64,000 bases of DNA from Ipomoea triloba (taxonomy: Eukaryota; Streptophyta; Magnoliopsida; Solanales; Convolvulaceae): contig NC_044920.1 of the NCBI RefSeq assembly GCF_003576645.1, forward strand, positions 1,650,814 through 1,714,813. Reading direction: 5' to 3'. Positions 46,290 to 58,312 of this stretch are shown one piece after another. A program made the translations under genes and the position numbers. Under the pieces are notes generated by a model. It was given only the letters and a program-made list of their open reading frames with translations. It was not told the origin of the DNA and did not search any database. Position 1 is the first letter of the stretch; each line of letters starts with the position of its first letter.

Positions 46290-47340
46290 TTAAGGTCCGA
46301 AAACAAAAGTATCACTAGAGCGCGTACATTATTTGTATACTGAATGTACATTATTTAATAATATATTAAAAATCATATACTTTCAAATAATGTACTTTAT
46401 ATATACAAATAATATACTTTAATTTTAGTATATTAAAAATGTTCTTTTTATTTATGATTTATACAAATGTTCTTTAATATACTGTAAATCATAGTCGATA
46501 GAATAATGATTGAGTTTTCAGAGTTTGGATCAAACTTCTACATCTACTGCATGAAGTTCTCCAATTAATGATTTGTAGCAACTCCTTACCATAAAACGTC
46601 CATTATCTTCCATAGCCCAAATCAACTAATTATCGTTGTGGTCCGTATATGAAAGGGGAATACTCATGATCAGCCCAGCATCTCTCCGATGTTAAATTAT
46701 TGTGTGACCAAAGGTACATTTTTAATATATTAAAAATAAATTATTTGTGTACTGAATATATATTATATAAAATAGGCAAAAACTTGTGTGACACCGTCTC
46801 ACTATGAGACGGGTCGGGCCAAGATGCAAATGTAACACTTATATGCACAAATGCCATACTTATATGCATAAATGTAATATTAATCATGAATAAAATTTTT
46901 GTTACTTATTAGGGTAAATGTAATACTTTTAAGGGAAAATACAATACTTTTACATTTCGATTTAAAAGTATTACATTTTTCCTCAAAAGTATTATATTTG
47001 CCCTTATAAGTGAGAGGCACTTGTCAACATTACTTATTATGAAAAATGTATTACTTTTTCTCTTATAAGTAACAAAAATTGTATTTTTGATTAGTGTTAT
47101 ATTTGAGCATATAAGTATGAGATTTGCACATATAAGTATGACATTTGCATGGTGTTTTGACCCGACCCGACCCGTCTCACGAATAAGGATCCGTAAGACG
47201 GTCTCACACAAGTGTGACCCTATAAAATAATATACTTTCAATAGTCAAATAATGTACTTTCCTTGAATATAATGTATATTTTTAATATATTAAAAATACA
47301 TTATTTGTGTATTGAATCTACATTATTTGATAGTATAATC
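46290..47340. repeat. AT-rich repeat with TACATTATTT motifs, interrupted by a MITE
   Basis: Phrases such as TGTACATTATTT, TTTTAATATATTAAAAATA and TATACTTTCAAATAATGTAC recur at 46325-46500, 46715-46770 and 47225-47335. The MITE at 46775-47220 is inserted in it; taking the MITE out restores the repeat. Confidence 0.6.
46775..47220. mobile_element. Mutator-type MITE (446 bp), ACTTGTGTGA family
   Basis: TIRs GGCAAAAACTTGTGTGACAC at the left and inverted GGGTCACACTTGTGTGAGAC at the right, with GAGACGGGTC motifs just inside. Flanked by TATAAAATA at 46766-46774 and 47221-47229, a perfect 9-bp duplication. A second family member is at 53194-53365. Non-coding. Confidence 0.9.
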
Positions 47341-47487
47341 TACACAGCTATGTGGATCATGGTCCACCCCACACAAAAATGATTGCTCTCCCGAATAGAT
47401 TGTTCACAACAGCAGCATCCCATTTCGCTCCATCCTCCGACATCAGGGTGTTCACCGTTGCATTTTCAAGTTGATAATGGCTAGAGT

Positions 47488-47501
47488 CACTACAAGAAAA
47501 A
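47488..47501 (+). mobile_element. CACTA (En/Spm) element terminus
   Basis: CACTACAAGAAAAA is the usual plant CACTA end. No matching inverted end or transposase is found nearby, so this is an isolated terminus or a fragment. Confidence 0.55.
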
Positions 47502-47579
47502 TGCTCATAAACAACAGTTAAAAACCGTTCTATGAAGTAAAATTTCTGTTATTGAAGTCAGTGTTGTTGTAAGTCCCGC

Positions 47580-48500
47580 TCAAAGAGAATGGATTTTAAC
47601 CCTTGCATTCTCAGAATCTGGCAGCCATGCATCCTTCCATATGTTGATAGTTGTACCCTTTCCTACCTTCCATCTACTACACTTGCAGATAATATCCTGA
47701 GTGCCTCATAAACTGCTCCATATAAACCACAGGTTACTCCCTAGCTCATTTTGCTTCTAGGAAAGATAATGAATGAGGATAATAAATGGCTTTGTATGTA
47801 TATCATCTTTGCCACAAGGGAGGTTGAATCTTGAATCAATCTCCAAGCCTGTTTGCTTAGCACGAATCATGGGTCATTCACCTTATCGTAGACCTTGCTC
47901 ATGTCAAACTTTAGAGCAACGTATCCTTCTTTTTTTGAATTTTCCTCTTCAAATAATGCTGCACCGTACCTCAAAGGCTACCATAATATTATTCGTTATA
48001 AGTCTCCCAGGCACAAAGGCTGCCCAATTATTTGCTTTCAATTTGCAGAGAAATGGTTTCATATGATTGGATAGAAAAAGCTCTGCAATCACCTTAATTA
48101 TTAGCAACGTTCATTGCACAGTAATATGGATCTAAGATCACCCATTGACTCTGGCACTGCCTTTTTAGGAATCAACACAATCTGCGTCGAGTTTAGATCC
48201 TCCGGGAGTTTCAGACTCAATCACCTCATTATACAAACTGGCCATATCTGGGCTTAGAATATCCCAAAAATGTTGAAAAAATGCCCGAATTTAAACCATT
48301 TGGCCTTGGGGATTTTTCCAGATGAATGCTGAAAAGTGCCTTCTTCACTTCATCAATAGTGGCTCGCCAAAGAAGGGTTGCGTTTTGCTGATCAGAAATG
48401 GACTGGTTGATGCTATCATGTACCGGGTGAAAGGTTACCTGCCTTGGAGATGAACACGGATTGAAAATAGTTGACAGTAATCAAAGCATTCAAGTCTGGT
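47580..48500 (-). pseudogene. LINE (non-LTR retrotransposon) reverse transcriptase relic
   Basis: On the minus strand, fragments in several frames give LINE motifs in the right order: EVKKALFSIHLEKSPRPNG (about 48350), TQIVLIPKKAVPESMGDLRS (about 48190-48130), NNIMVAFEV (about 47985), VALKFDMSKVYDKVND (about 47920-47875), and GKGTTINIWKDAWLPDSENA (about 47670-47610). Stops and frameshifts lie between them and a large deletion separates the palm region from the last block. It is dead. Confidence 0.88.
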
Positions 48501-49778
48501 CCTTGTGATTTTTAGTTTCCTTCCTATGATGAGTGCCTAAATGCTTAATTGTTCATATTTTCACCTTGAATTTAACCTTATTTTTTTGCCATTTGTTATA
48601 ATTTTGCCCAAAGTGTTCACCATTTGATTGATTCATTTGTGTTTAGATGTAATTCTTGATAACGGAGATTAATTAATTGAATAATTTTGAAGCGATGCAT
48701 TTAGAGTTCATGGAGTCGAGAAGAAGCTAAGAAGATAATTAAAATACTCCCAAGAGAGCCAAATAGTGGTGTTTTCAAGGTTTTGATCATATAGACAAAC
48801 CGAGACAAAAGTTGAACAAAATGTCAAAAGAGTTGAAATTCTTGTACAGCTTGACCACTGCTTAGTATTTTGACCATATCTCATAATAGGAATGTCCAGA
48901 TCAAGTGATTCTTTTGCCATTGGAACGAAAACTTAATTAGAGGCTACAAATCTTATGAAATACCAGAACTTAATTCGGAATTTACAGGGGTCAAAATCAT
49001 CATTGAAGTTGACATTTCAGAATTCCAATTTTCATACAACTTGAAGTTATACAAATTTGATGAAGACCATAAAGAGAAATTCTGAAGTTTTCAAAGTCAA
49101 AATAAATAAGGAATGACACAGATGTGCTCCACACTTGATTTCCCAACAAATCAATAATATTTAATTTGTGCATTTAAAATTTACATAAATCGACTTAATT
49201 TTTTTTAATAAAAAGTTAAAAATAAGCAAATTAATAAATGTTTATTTGATTAATAAATGATAAGTAAAATGAGACAAAGAGAGTGTTAATTAGACCATGG
49301 AAGATTTTAGGATAAAAAGTTAGAGAGCAATTGCCCTTATACAAATTATTTGTTTGGACATTTTTAAAATGCTAGTTATATTAAACAGTGTAGCTTTTGA
49401 CAAGCATCATAAATCTTTTATATATATAAATTAATTTTTTGTTTATGAATTGATAAATCTCATTATATTATAAATGAATAAGATGAAATTGCATAAAACA
49501 AAATCTAAATAGTGTCACAAATGTATATCTTTACAAAATCATTTTTAATTATTGATAAAAAAAAATTAGTGTAAAAGCAATTAAAGTATAGGACATATAA
49601 TTATAAAAAGAAAGAAATTTATTTATTTGTTGTAATTCATACCTCCACATTGTACATATCTCAAATAACATATTGTAAATATTTTGTCACTCATTTGTAC
49701 TACAAAATGTTCTTGAGTTTACTGTACATATTAATTTTAATACTTATGTTATATATTTCATGGCCATATTATTATATA
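48501..49778. other. Intergenic, AT-rich
   Basis: I see no gene and no clear repeat border in this stretch. Confidence 0.5.
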
Positions 49779-50032
49779 CTCCATCTGTAACATTTTATTT
49801 GTCCTACTTACTATTTATTAGTCAAACCAACTTTTTTTCTATGTTTATTTTCTTTAGTATCTTTTACTTATTTTTAAATTTAATTTTTTTTTGTGTTTAA
49901 TAGTGCTTTTAGTATAGTTTCTAAATATACAAATTTTGTATACTAATACTAAACTTAATATTATGAAAAATTGAATTAAAAATAACTTTTCTCAAGTCTC
50001 GTTGACCAAACCAGACACAGAGACGAAAGGAG
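49779..50032. mobile_element. Stowaway-like MITE (254 bp)
   Basis: Ends CTCCATCTGTAAC and, inverted, CTCCTTTCGTCTC, flanked by TA on each side, the mark of Tc1/mariner-type Stowaways. Non-coding. Confidence 0.75.
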
Positions 50033-50209
50033 TAACATTTTAGTACTTTATAATTATTACGCAAGATATTAATTTTATAATTCATATAATTAATAAATGT
50101 ATATACTAATCCTTGCCAATGGTGAAATACTAGTAGTCTAGTACAAAGGAAAATGACAACTTAACTAGAATTTTCATCCATATTCATGAGAAGTTGTCAA
50201 GCCCAAATT

Positions 50210-50840
50210 AGCCAACATGACTTGCCTTTGATGAGATCGCAACGGCGCCGTTAACCTCCGATCATATTCAGACGTTCGCCGCCGTTGCCCGGACGGTCAT
50301 GCAACCGTCACATATACTCCAGCTCCATATCTATGTCCGCTCGACGAAACATTTCTCTCATAATCGTCGCTACTCTCATAATTAGTTCGTCACGGAAACT
50401 GAAATATTCGTCACTATTTTGACTCTTGCTTCCTGCCATCTGGAAAAACCGTCGCTGAAAGTCCAGAATAATCTCACTGTAAATACAAATACAAACACCC
50501 AAATCAGCATTCATCGCCAGCTTCTTGCGTTCATAAATAAAAAAAATATATAATCGGAGAAATTTTAAAAATAAAAAATAAAAAATAAAAGAAAAGAAAA
50601 AGACCGTCCAATCATCACTTTTCACGAGCCATGAGAGCAAGCTTTCTGTGCATTTTGTTTCGTAAATTTGTGACAGTATTTATAACCTGCGGATTCTCCA
50701 TTAAAGACATGGTATCTGCTGCTACCCTTCGCTAGCAACGAAGGGTTAACCTTTGGGTCGTACGTGTCCTTGCAGCTTAAAAGTGACGGTTTTGAGGCAC
50801 GATTTCGTCCACTCAAACATCTTTTCATCTTTAAGTTTAA
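50210..50840 (-). other. Spliced-looking short unit, copy 2
   Basis: Homologue of 37620-38035. On the minus strand: TATAAATA near 50680, leader with GCTTGCTCTCATGGCTCG, intron-like AT-rich stretch ending in TTTGTATTTACAG near 50479, then FQMAGSKSQNSDE followed by about 30 more open codons, and the same GCGAACGTC...GGCGCCGTT patch. Product and function unknown. It could be a gene fragment or a non-coding transcript. Confidence 0.45.
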
Positions 50841-51880
50841 ATTATTATTATTGTTATGTATATAGTATACCGTATATGGAGTATTATTTAATTATGAGAA
50901 AATGATGTTTTTTCATTAAGTATACATATATATGGTAGAATCAGTACATAAATTATTAATATACATAAAATTAGTCCAACACTAATAAATTATGTTAATA
51001 TAAATAATCCATTTTAAAATTTCAAATTATTGAGGGACGCCTTAGTCATTTTTTATTTGTATCATTTTGTATTAAATAAATAATTAATCATTGAATTTGA
51101 CACACTTTTTTTTGTCATTGGAGTGTAGCTAAAAATTAACATTACACTTCAAATTCTCAAATTATTGAAAGACATTAGTCATTTCATAGAGTTTTTTCAA
51201 ATTTCTTCAACTAAATCTTCATCATATATACCGATTCTCTTCATTTGTAATAAAGATTTGCTATGATCGAATATGCTTATATGCTTGTTTTTTGTGATGT
51301 ATTGTTGCAAATGAAAAATTGAAAATACAATTATGGTAGAACCACTACTCTCTCTTTTATTTTTCTTTTTCTTTTTTTAAAAAAATGTAAATAACGTCTT
51401 AAATGAAAAATGTTTATAAATTGAAGACTCACTCCAACTTATTGACATGAAAACAACAACTAACATACTTAAATTCCTAATATTTATTTTAGCTAGTGAT
51501 ATTCAGTAAATATAGAAACCAAAATAATTTTGAATTTTTAGCTATGGTAAAAAAAAATGTATCTGTCAAACTCAATGACTAATTAATTATTCAATACAAA
51601 ATGATATAAATAAAAAATGACTAAGGTATCCCTCAATAATTTGAAAATTAAAAATGCATTATTAATATTAGCATAATTTGTTAGTGCTGGACTAAAATTA
51701 TCACTTTACACATAATTAAAGAAAAAATGTGCGTATAATAATAATTTATGAACGAAGTCTACAACCCTATTTTTCCTTTAATTATTTATTTTCAATCTAT
51801 GAACTTGCACCGTCACCGTCATATCTGAGTCTATTATAGGACTGTATGACAAATTATAAGTATCGTCCATTTGTCCATTC
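50841..51880. other. Intergenic, AT-rich with an inverted pair
   Basis: 50990-51170 and 51560-51690 hold inverted phrases (ATTGAGGGACGCCTTAGTC against AAGGTATCCCTCAATAATTT), so an old TIR element of about 0.7 kb is likely. No gene. Confidence 0.45.
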
Positions 51881-51897
51881 ATATATGGTCCGGAAAT

Positions 51898-52106
51898 GCC
51901 CGTAAGGGCAGCCTGAGTGGCAAGACCAAGACGCTCGCGGCCGTGAGGTCCTGAGTTCGAAACCGTCTGCCACCCGGGTTTGAGCCGGTCAGCTATGGGC
52001 AACCTAGGCTGGTTAACCTCCTTGTGGTCCTTTGCCGGCTAGGATCACAGGGCGAGGGTTTACTCACATACTCGGAAGAGGAGTGGGGTTTGCCTCGATA
52101 AACCCA
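51898..52106 (+). mobile_element. tRNA-derived SINE (209 bp)
   Basis: Flanked by a perfect 17-bp target duplication, ATATATGGTCCGGAAAT (51881-51897 and 52107-52123). The head has box-A-like CCTGAGTGGCAAGAC (51912 on) and box-B-like GAGTTCGAAAC (51953-51963) as in RNA polymerase III promoters. The body is GC-rich unlike its surroundings and there is no poly-A tail; it ends CGATAAACCCA. It would move with LINE-encoded reverse transcriptase. Confidence 0.88.
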
Positions 52107-52842
52107 ATATATGGTCCGGAAATTAAAATAAACATTATAATCTTAACTTTTAGGACAACCGTCACTTTTAATACTAATATAAGTTTAGTTTTTGTTATTC
52201 AAGGCGTATAGAATTAGTCGCTGATAGTGACTAGATGAAATTGATTTGTTCAGGACTTATCATTAAATTTATATCGTTAATAATTGATGAGATACTAAGT
52301 TTATGCTATAAAATGATTTTGATGGATATAGTAATAACCACATAAAATGTCACAAGAGTTTTATGAAGTCAAATAATACGGGGTTGTGTATGGTCCACTT
52401 ATATTATTAATTTAAGTGTTTATACGATTCGAGTAGTGAAGTACAACTATTTGCTAAGGGAGTAGGAGTGTAATAGTGTAAAATGCTAAGAGTAAGATTC
52501 CGATACAAAATAAAAACATACGGAGTACTACTTATATTATATATATCTCTTGAAATATGAAGTGTAGTCATTAAGATGGGGTTTTTAGGCGACGGTGTCT
52601 GGCTTGTTGTGTTTGGGCAATGACTCCGATCTAATGAACATTGAACGATATTAATGATATGATGTCTGGCACACATGTTTAATCAACTTGATGAGTTGAT
52701 CGAGTTGAGCGCCAATAGTCGAAACTCAAAACATGGCTCGATTCAAAATCAATCAAGATCTAATTTTTTAAACTTGAGCTCAACGCGAGTCGAATATGAG
52801 TTCGGCTCGAATACGTTCACTATTTTTAAAATATTTATATAA

Positions 52843-54397
52843 TCTATACTATTAATAAAAACAATATCCTCAGTTTTAACTTCCCGCCCAAAACAGACCT
52901 ATAATATTATGGTTTGCGTAATATTATAAAATATGGTAATACAGTTCCTATCCCTAATACAATTGTAAATTAAAATAGAATTCCTAAAAGAAATAAACTT
53001 TCAATAAATTAGTTAAACCCATATCATAGATCTACAAATATTGAACTACAAAGTCTATTATGGACCTATTATTTAAATGATGATCTAGAGATGTTTTGAT
53101 TGTGTTTCATTTATGGGTTGGAAAATATTTAGAAACAAAACTAAATGGTTTCCAGACATCTATTACTATTTATGATAACAAACAAAAGTTTAAGACAAAA
53201 ACTTGTGTGAGACCGTCTCATGGTCTCAATCCGTGAGACGGGTTGTATCTTTAATTAACGAGGTCAAAGATCCGACTCATTAATCAAATATTTGATCCAT
53301 TAATCAAAGATCTGACCCATCTTATGGATTGAGACTTGTAAGACGGTCTCACACAAGTGTTACTCAAAGTTTAAAATATCACCAAAGTAGATTCTGAAAC
53401 AAAACTCAGATATCAATGTAAAATTTTAAAATAAGAATGTTTTTTCATGCAAGGAAAACAATTATACAATATTTATCAATATCTATATAATAAAAAAAAT
53501 ATCAATTTCTCTTTTTATCCATTTATGTAGACATATATTATATTTATAATATTTTGTACAATATGAAAATATATACACATTTTTTATAGAATTGTGATTA
53601 CTGGCGTAATTATACACGTTAATTACTACACTGATTACTTATTAAAAAAATATTTTAAAATATGTCTAAACTCATACTCTTAATTAAAAAATAAAAAATT
53701 TTTAAACATTCGTCTAAATATGTAATATATTTAGGGACTACATTAATCCATATAAATTAAAAAATTAAATTTTTTTAATTTATAAATGTAATTTTCTTAA
53801 TTATAATTAATAAAATGTGTTAGTACATATTTATATTTTTAAAAATGTATGCATACATATACTTATGCACTATATTAATCATACAGAATTAAAAGGCTAT
53901 TTTTTAAACTTTTTAAACTTTAATTATTTTAATTATAATATATCAATATAAATTATAATTGCAAAAATTACATTATAGAATTTGGATATATACATATTAA
54001 TAAATATTATTTGTATATACACTGCATTACACAATCATATAAGAAAATGCATCTGATTAGAATTTAAAATCACATATACAATGTTTAAAATTTACAATTT
54101 TTTAAATTTCTATGTATAATATTCTTAGTTATTATTCATATTGTTAGAATTATAATATATATAAAATACGATTAGGAATAATTCAATTTAATTATGTAAA
54201 TTTTTCTATATAAATTTATATATACCTGATTAGAGATTATATTAATCATACAAAATTTTAATTTTGTATGCTATGATAATTGATACTTGACTAAATATAT
54301 ACAAAAATATAATATATTTTAATATTTTTATATTTTAAATTTTTTTATTTAAATTCATAATAAAAAATTTTCCGTGCACCGCACGGGTAAAACACTA

Positions 54398-54398
<1 letters not shown>
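52843..54398 (+). mobile_element. Non-autonomous Helitron (1556 bp)
   Basis: 5' end TCTATACTATTAATAAAA directly after an A; 3' end CTAG directly before a T; a 6-bp hairpin CCGTGC-ACC-GCACGG (54372-54386) lies 8 nt before the terminal CTAG. These are the standard Helitron marks (TC start, subterminal hairpin, CTRR end, insertion between A and T, no target duplication). The body is AT-rich with no Rep/helicase frame. A MITE is nested at 53194-53365. Confidence 0.92.
53194..53365. mobile_element. Mutator-type MITE (172 bp), ACTTGTGTGA family, nested in the Helitron
   Basis: TIRs ACAAAAACTTGTGTGAGACC and, inverted, GAGTAACACTTGTGTGAGAC, flanked by AAAGTTTAA at 53185-53193 and 53366-53374 (perfect 9 bp). 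Same family as 46775-47220. Confidence 0.92.
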
Positions 54399-54428
<30 letters not shown>

Positions 54429-54549
54429 GTGATTTACATAAATATTATAACAAACTCATTACATCTTGATGATTTTATCTACTTTATAACAAATAAACAT
54501 AAATAAATAAGTATTTTAATTAAACTTGTAATATTACACTTATATTAAG

Positions 54550-54594
<45 letters not shown>

Positions 54595-54600
54595 GATTAC
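54399..54600. repeat. AAT and AT microsatellites
   Basis: AAT repeats at 54399-54428, right of the Helitron 3' end, and a TA run at 54551-54590. Confidence 0.9.
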
Positions 54601-55124
54601 ACTCACAAATTGCTCGAGCCAAGTATTAAAAGACTTAAGTTAAGATAAACTTATTATTCTAACTCAAACTCATATCAACTCGACATTAATTGGATCAAAC
54701 TCAAGTATTTATCAAATTGAATAATTTGATTCATTCACCTCCCTTACGCTATATTAAGGTTTATGAATAACTTTGAATTAAATTTATGGACTATTTTATA
54801 TTCAATATTCAATCATATTAAATCATCAAACCACACATGACATAATTGGATAGATAGAATAATTTTAAAAATAAAACACTCAAAAACATTTTCAAAAAAA
54901 AAAATTGGCATCATAAATCAAAAGACACACACGTTATTCAGAGATGACTCAAAAGTTTCTTCAAAAAAGAGAGATGACTCAAAAGTTGTGACAAAGTGTG
55001 GAGGGGTACGGCCCTGTGGCAAGGCGACACCTTAAAGATGACGAATTCTTGCTGACGGTTACGTGGCGACCAACAATTTGACAACGCCATAACATGATGA
55101 CACGTCCCCCAACACTTTGCCATG

Positions 55125-55965
55125 TGTTAGACATGTATACTTGAGGAGCCAACATTTATTATTTTGGGCATTAATAGAGGATCCACTGCCTTGAGATAAC
55201 AAGGATATTTTAGTCTATTCAATAATCATACAACGAGAACCTCTGGCTAAGAGTATAATGAAGTTGGACTTCAGGTTAAGAATATTGAATAGACATATTG
55301 ACCAAGTTTATGAATTTGATCAAATTTGACCATGACCTTTACCAAGTTTGGAACAAGTGTTGTGTGGAAGGGATGTTACATGATATTCGTAATGGAAAGG
55401 TTCATTATAATATATATACATATATTTTATTGTCAACTAGGTAGTAATGACATATTGCTAGGCGTCACTCATGACGTACTTACAAATTATTTAATAATGA
55501 GTTATTAAATATTATTCGTTGTTAGTATGACTATTAACCTATAAAGTCACACATTAATGGTTCGTGGTAATGCAAAGAACTTTAAAAGAAATCGATAAGG
55601 AGTTATCGATATTAAATTAATACATTAATAGTTGGTTAATAAAGTAACTCAATATTGTGTAGTTTTGGCCTTTTAAAGGCTAGCACTTTTGAACCCAAAT
55701 CAGGCTATATAAACAAGTCTTGACCTTCTCTTAAAGAGATTGAGAAGAAAAAAAAAAAGATTTTAGTCAGAAAAATTGATTTTCATGTGAAAATCTCTTA
55801 GAGTACGTTCTTGCGTGCTCGACCGGTGGACGGTTGAGGATTTATTTCTGTCAAAACACGCTTCAAGGGTAAGATCATTAATTCAACTCCCTCCTCAAAC
55901 GTATAATTTAGAAAAAGTGATTGATGCTTCCGTTGCGCAATTGTATGGGGTATTCTAACACTGCA
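55125..55965. mobile_element. Solo LTR (841 bp)
   Basis: Starts TGTTAGACATG and ends TTCTAACACTGCA, flanked by CCATG on both sides (55120-55124 and 55966-55970). A TATATAAAC promoter-like site is at 55705-55713. The inverted repeat copy near 42930-42950 runs through the same place without this insertion, which supports the borders. No internal region remains, so it arose by LTR-LTR recombination. Confidence 0.85.
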
Positions 55966-56051
55966 CCATGCTCAACTCGTACCATGAAATAATATAATAT
56001 TCATAGTGACCAAAAAGCTCTCATAAAGAGTTAATTGTAAAGTCCTATAAC

Positions 56052-56054
<3 letters not shown>

Positions 56055-56122
<68 letters not shown>

Positions 56123-56265
56123 NNNNNNNNNNNNNNNNNNNNNNNNNNNNNNNNNNNNNNNNNNNNNNNNNNNNNNNNNNNNNNNNNNNNNNNNNNNNNN
56201 NNNNNNNNNNNNNNNNNNNNNNNNNNNNNNNNNNNNNNNNNNNNNNNNNNNNNNNNNNNNNNNNN

Positions 56266-56317
<52 letters not shown>
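56055..56317. other. Poly-A tract with assembly gap
   Basis: 68 A, then 143 N (56123-56265), then 52 A. The true sequence and length are unknown. Poly-Phe frames across it are artefacts. Confidence 0.98.
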
Positions 56318-56322
<5 letters not shown>

Positions 56323-58302
56323 GAAGATCGCATGCATCTATATTTCTATAATAATTGAATATCTAACTTTACAATTGTATTATGATTCGTTTATTTATTA
56401 TTTCTAAGTAATTATTAATTTTTACTTTGACTATGTGTAATATTATATTTATATTAAAATATATAAAAATTAAAAAGATTATTTTTCGAGTCAAGTATTA
56501 AGAGATTGAATTCAACTTGACTCGTTACTCAAGCTATTCAAGTTCGAGATCGAGCTTTACAATCATCGAATTGATGAATTCAAGTATTGATCAAATTAGA
56601 CCAGAGTAGCTCATAAGTACCTTAACTCATTTACATATTACTTTCCCAAAAAAAAAACAACAAAAAAAAAAAAACCATTTACATATGAGAAAATAACGTG
56701 TTTGATCATGGAATATAATTGTTTCATTTTTAAAAAATTAGTCTCTATTAATTGATTTAAGTTTTTTTACATATTTATTTAATCCTTTAATTGTGCATTT
56801 TGTTGCACTTTCTGTCCCTGTTATTATATAATTACCAAATTCTATTAGCAAACTTTTTTTTTATGAGCTAGATGTGGTGCAACAGAAGACTGTGGGTTGT
56901 GCATTGGTTGGAGGGCGTCAGGTATCGTTGCTAGCGTGAGGTTATGCATTTAGTGATTTTATTTATTTTTTTTTTTTGTTGCTGGAGATATTTGACGGTG
57001 ATGGTGGTGTATCATAGATTATGAGATGTGCATTGCATCGTAGGATGTTGGATGTACCTTGATTGTCCATTGCTTGGTCAATATTGTGGGGTTTAGGGTG
57101 AGAATCTAGGTTCTAAAAAATGAGAAAAAATTTCACACTTTGTAGTACAAATGTATACACTTGATGGTATATACATGCACTTCTAAAATTAGTTTGAGAA
57201 AATGCAATGACATATTTATAAATATCTCTAACTTTGAAGTGCACAAATTTATACTACAAAGTGCACAAATTTTAAACAAGTGCATAAGTTTATAAACTAG
57301 TAGTATAAACTTATGCACTTTGTTGTTCAAATATATGCACCTCAACTTTGAAATTGTTTGGACCAGATCAATGGTTGATTAGGGTGTTGATTTGAACAAG
57401 ATCAAGTGTTGAGATCTCATTCCATTTTTTTTTGTTGTGCACCTCTTTTTATTTAATACAATACACACACACTACTAAGCATAAAATATGTATTTAATTC
57501 GGTTAATGGAACGAACTCATATTATTTATAACTCGATTTAGTATTAGTAAATAAAATTTATACATTTATTAGTTACATTAAAAAGTGTTATTAAATACAA
57601 AAGGTTAAATTATAAGATTATACAAACTTTTAAATAAAATAACAGTAGTAGTTAAAAAGTATATACTTTTTTCTTTCCTATAAAAAATGAGAAACCTTTT
57701 CTTGTCTTTTTGAAAAATCAAAATTTATGATGATGAGAAAGATAGAGGAAAGCGTAATTATTTTATAATATTTATCTTTAAAAAGTAGATATAATATGTT
57801 AAAGTTATTAGACATAAAATGTTATTAAACTTTTAATTTACGATATGACCGTAACTACTATTCGAATGTACTATCTAGGTGAAGTCTGCCTTGTGAAATA
57901 AATCAATTTAAATTGTTCATAATTGACAGAGTCAAATTAAAAAGGTTGTACTTGAAATCTTGTGATTACCAACTTAACTGTTTCACCAATTTGGTTGAGG
58001 TTGAGGTTGGTACTTAATGTTATTAACCTTTTTTATAAAATAAGATGGGTAAAGTTGTTCCAAAGGTCAAAGTGACAAAGTCATACTTTTATCCTCAACT
58101 GTTGCGCATAATGGATAATTATTATAGTAGTTAGAGATCATGATTGGCCAAGTTTAGGCCCACAAACCATGTGAATGTAGCCCACATCTATTGGGCCCAC
58201 AAATTAACTTTCTCCTTTCCAGCAAATGTGCAAACATTTTAAAGCTGGGTATCAATATGGCCCACTTAAATGGGCCTCCACATTTGGTCCATTAGGTGCA
58301 CC
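56318..58302. other. Intergenic
   Basis: 56460-56640 continues phrases of repeat R (TTCAACTTGACTCGTTACTC, CTCATAAGTA). 57130-57350 has repeated GTGCACAAATTTATAC / TATGCACTT motifs. No gene. Confidence 0.5.
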
Positions 58303-58312
58303 ACTATTTGAA

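Larger units (their letters stand above)
52540..56050 (+). repeat. Unclassified repeat R, copy 3, enlarged by insertions
   Basis: Matches 39820-40830 from GAAGTGTAGTCATTAAGATG to CGACGAATTC-like sequence near 55040, then continues to match the far part of the inverted copy (42843-43010) up to GTAAAGTCC at 56044. Inserted in it are the Helitron (52843-54398) and the solo LTR (55125-55965). Confidence 0.7.

Noticed and set aside
47342..47370. Third member of the CTGCAGTT MITE family, from its GTGGATCATGGTCCAC
   Set aside because: Only the short palindrome matches; no second end, target duplication or interior motif is present.
47773..48066. Plus-strand frame of 97 codons
   Set aside because: Antisense to the LINE reverse transcriptase relic.
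56031..56337. Minus-strand poly-Phe frames
   Set aside because: Artefacts of the poly-A tract and the N gap.
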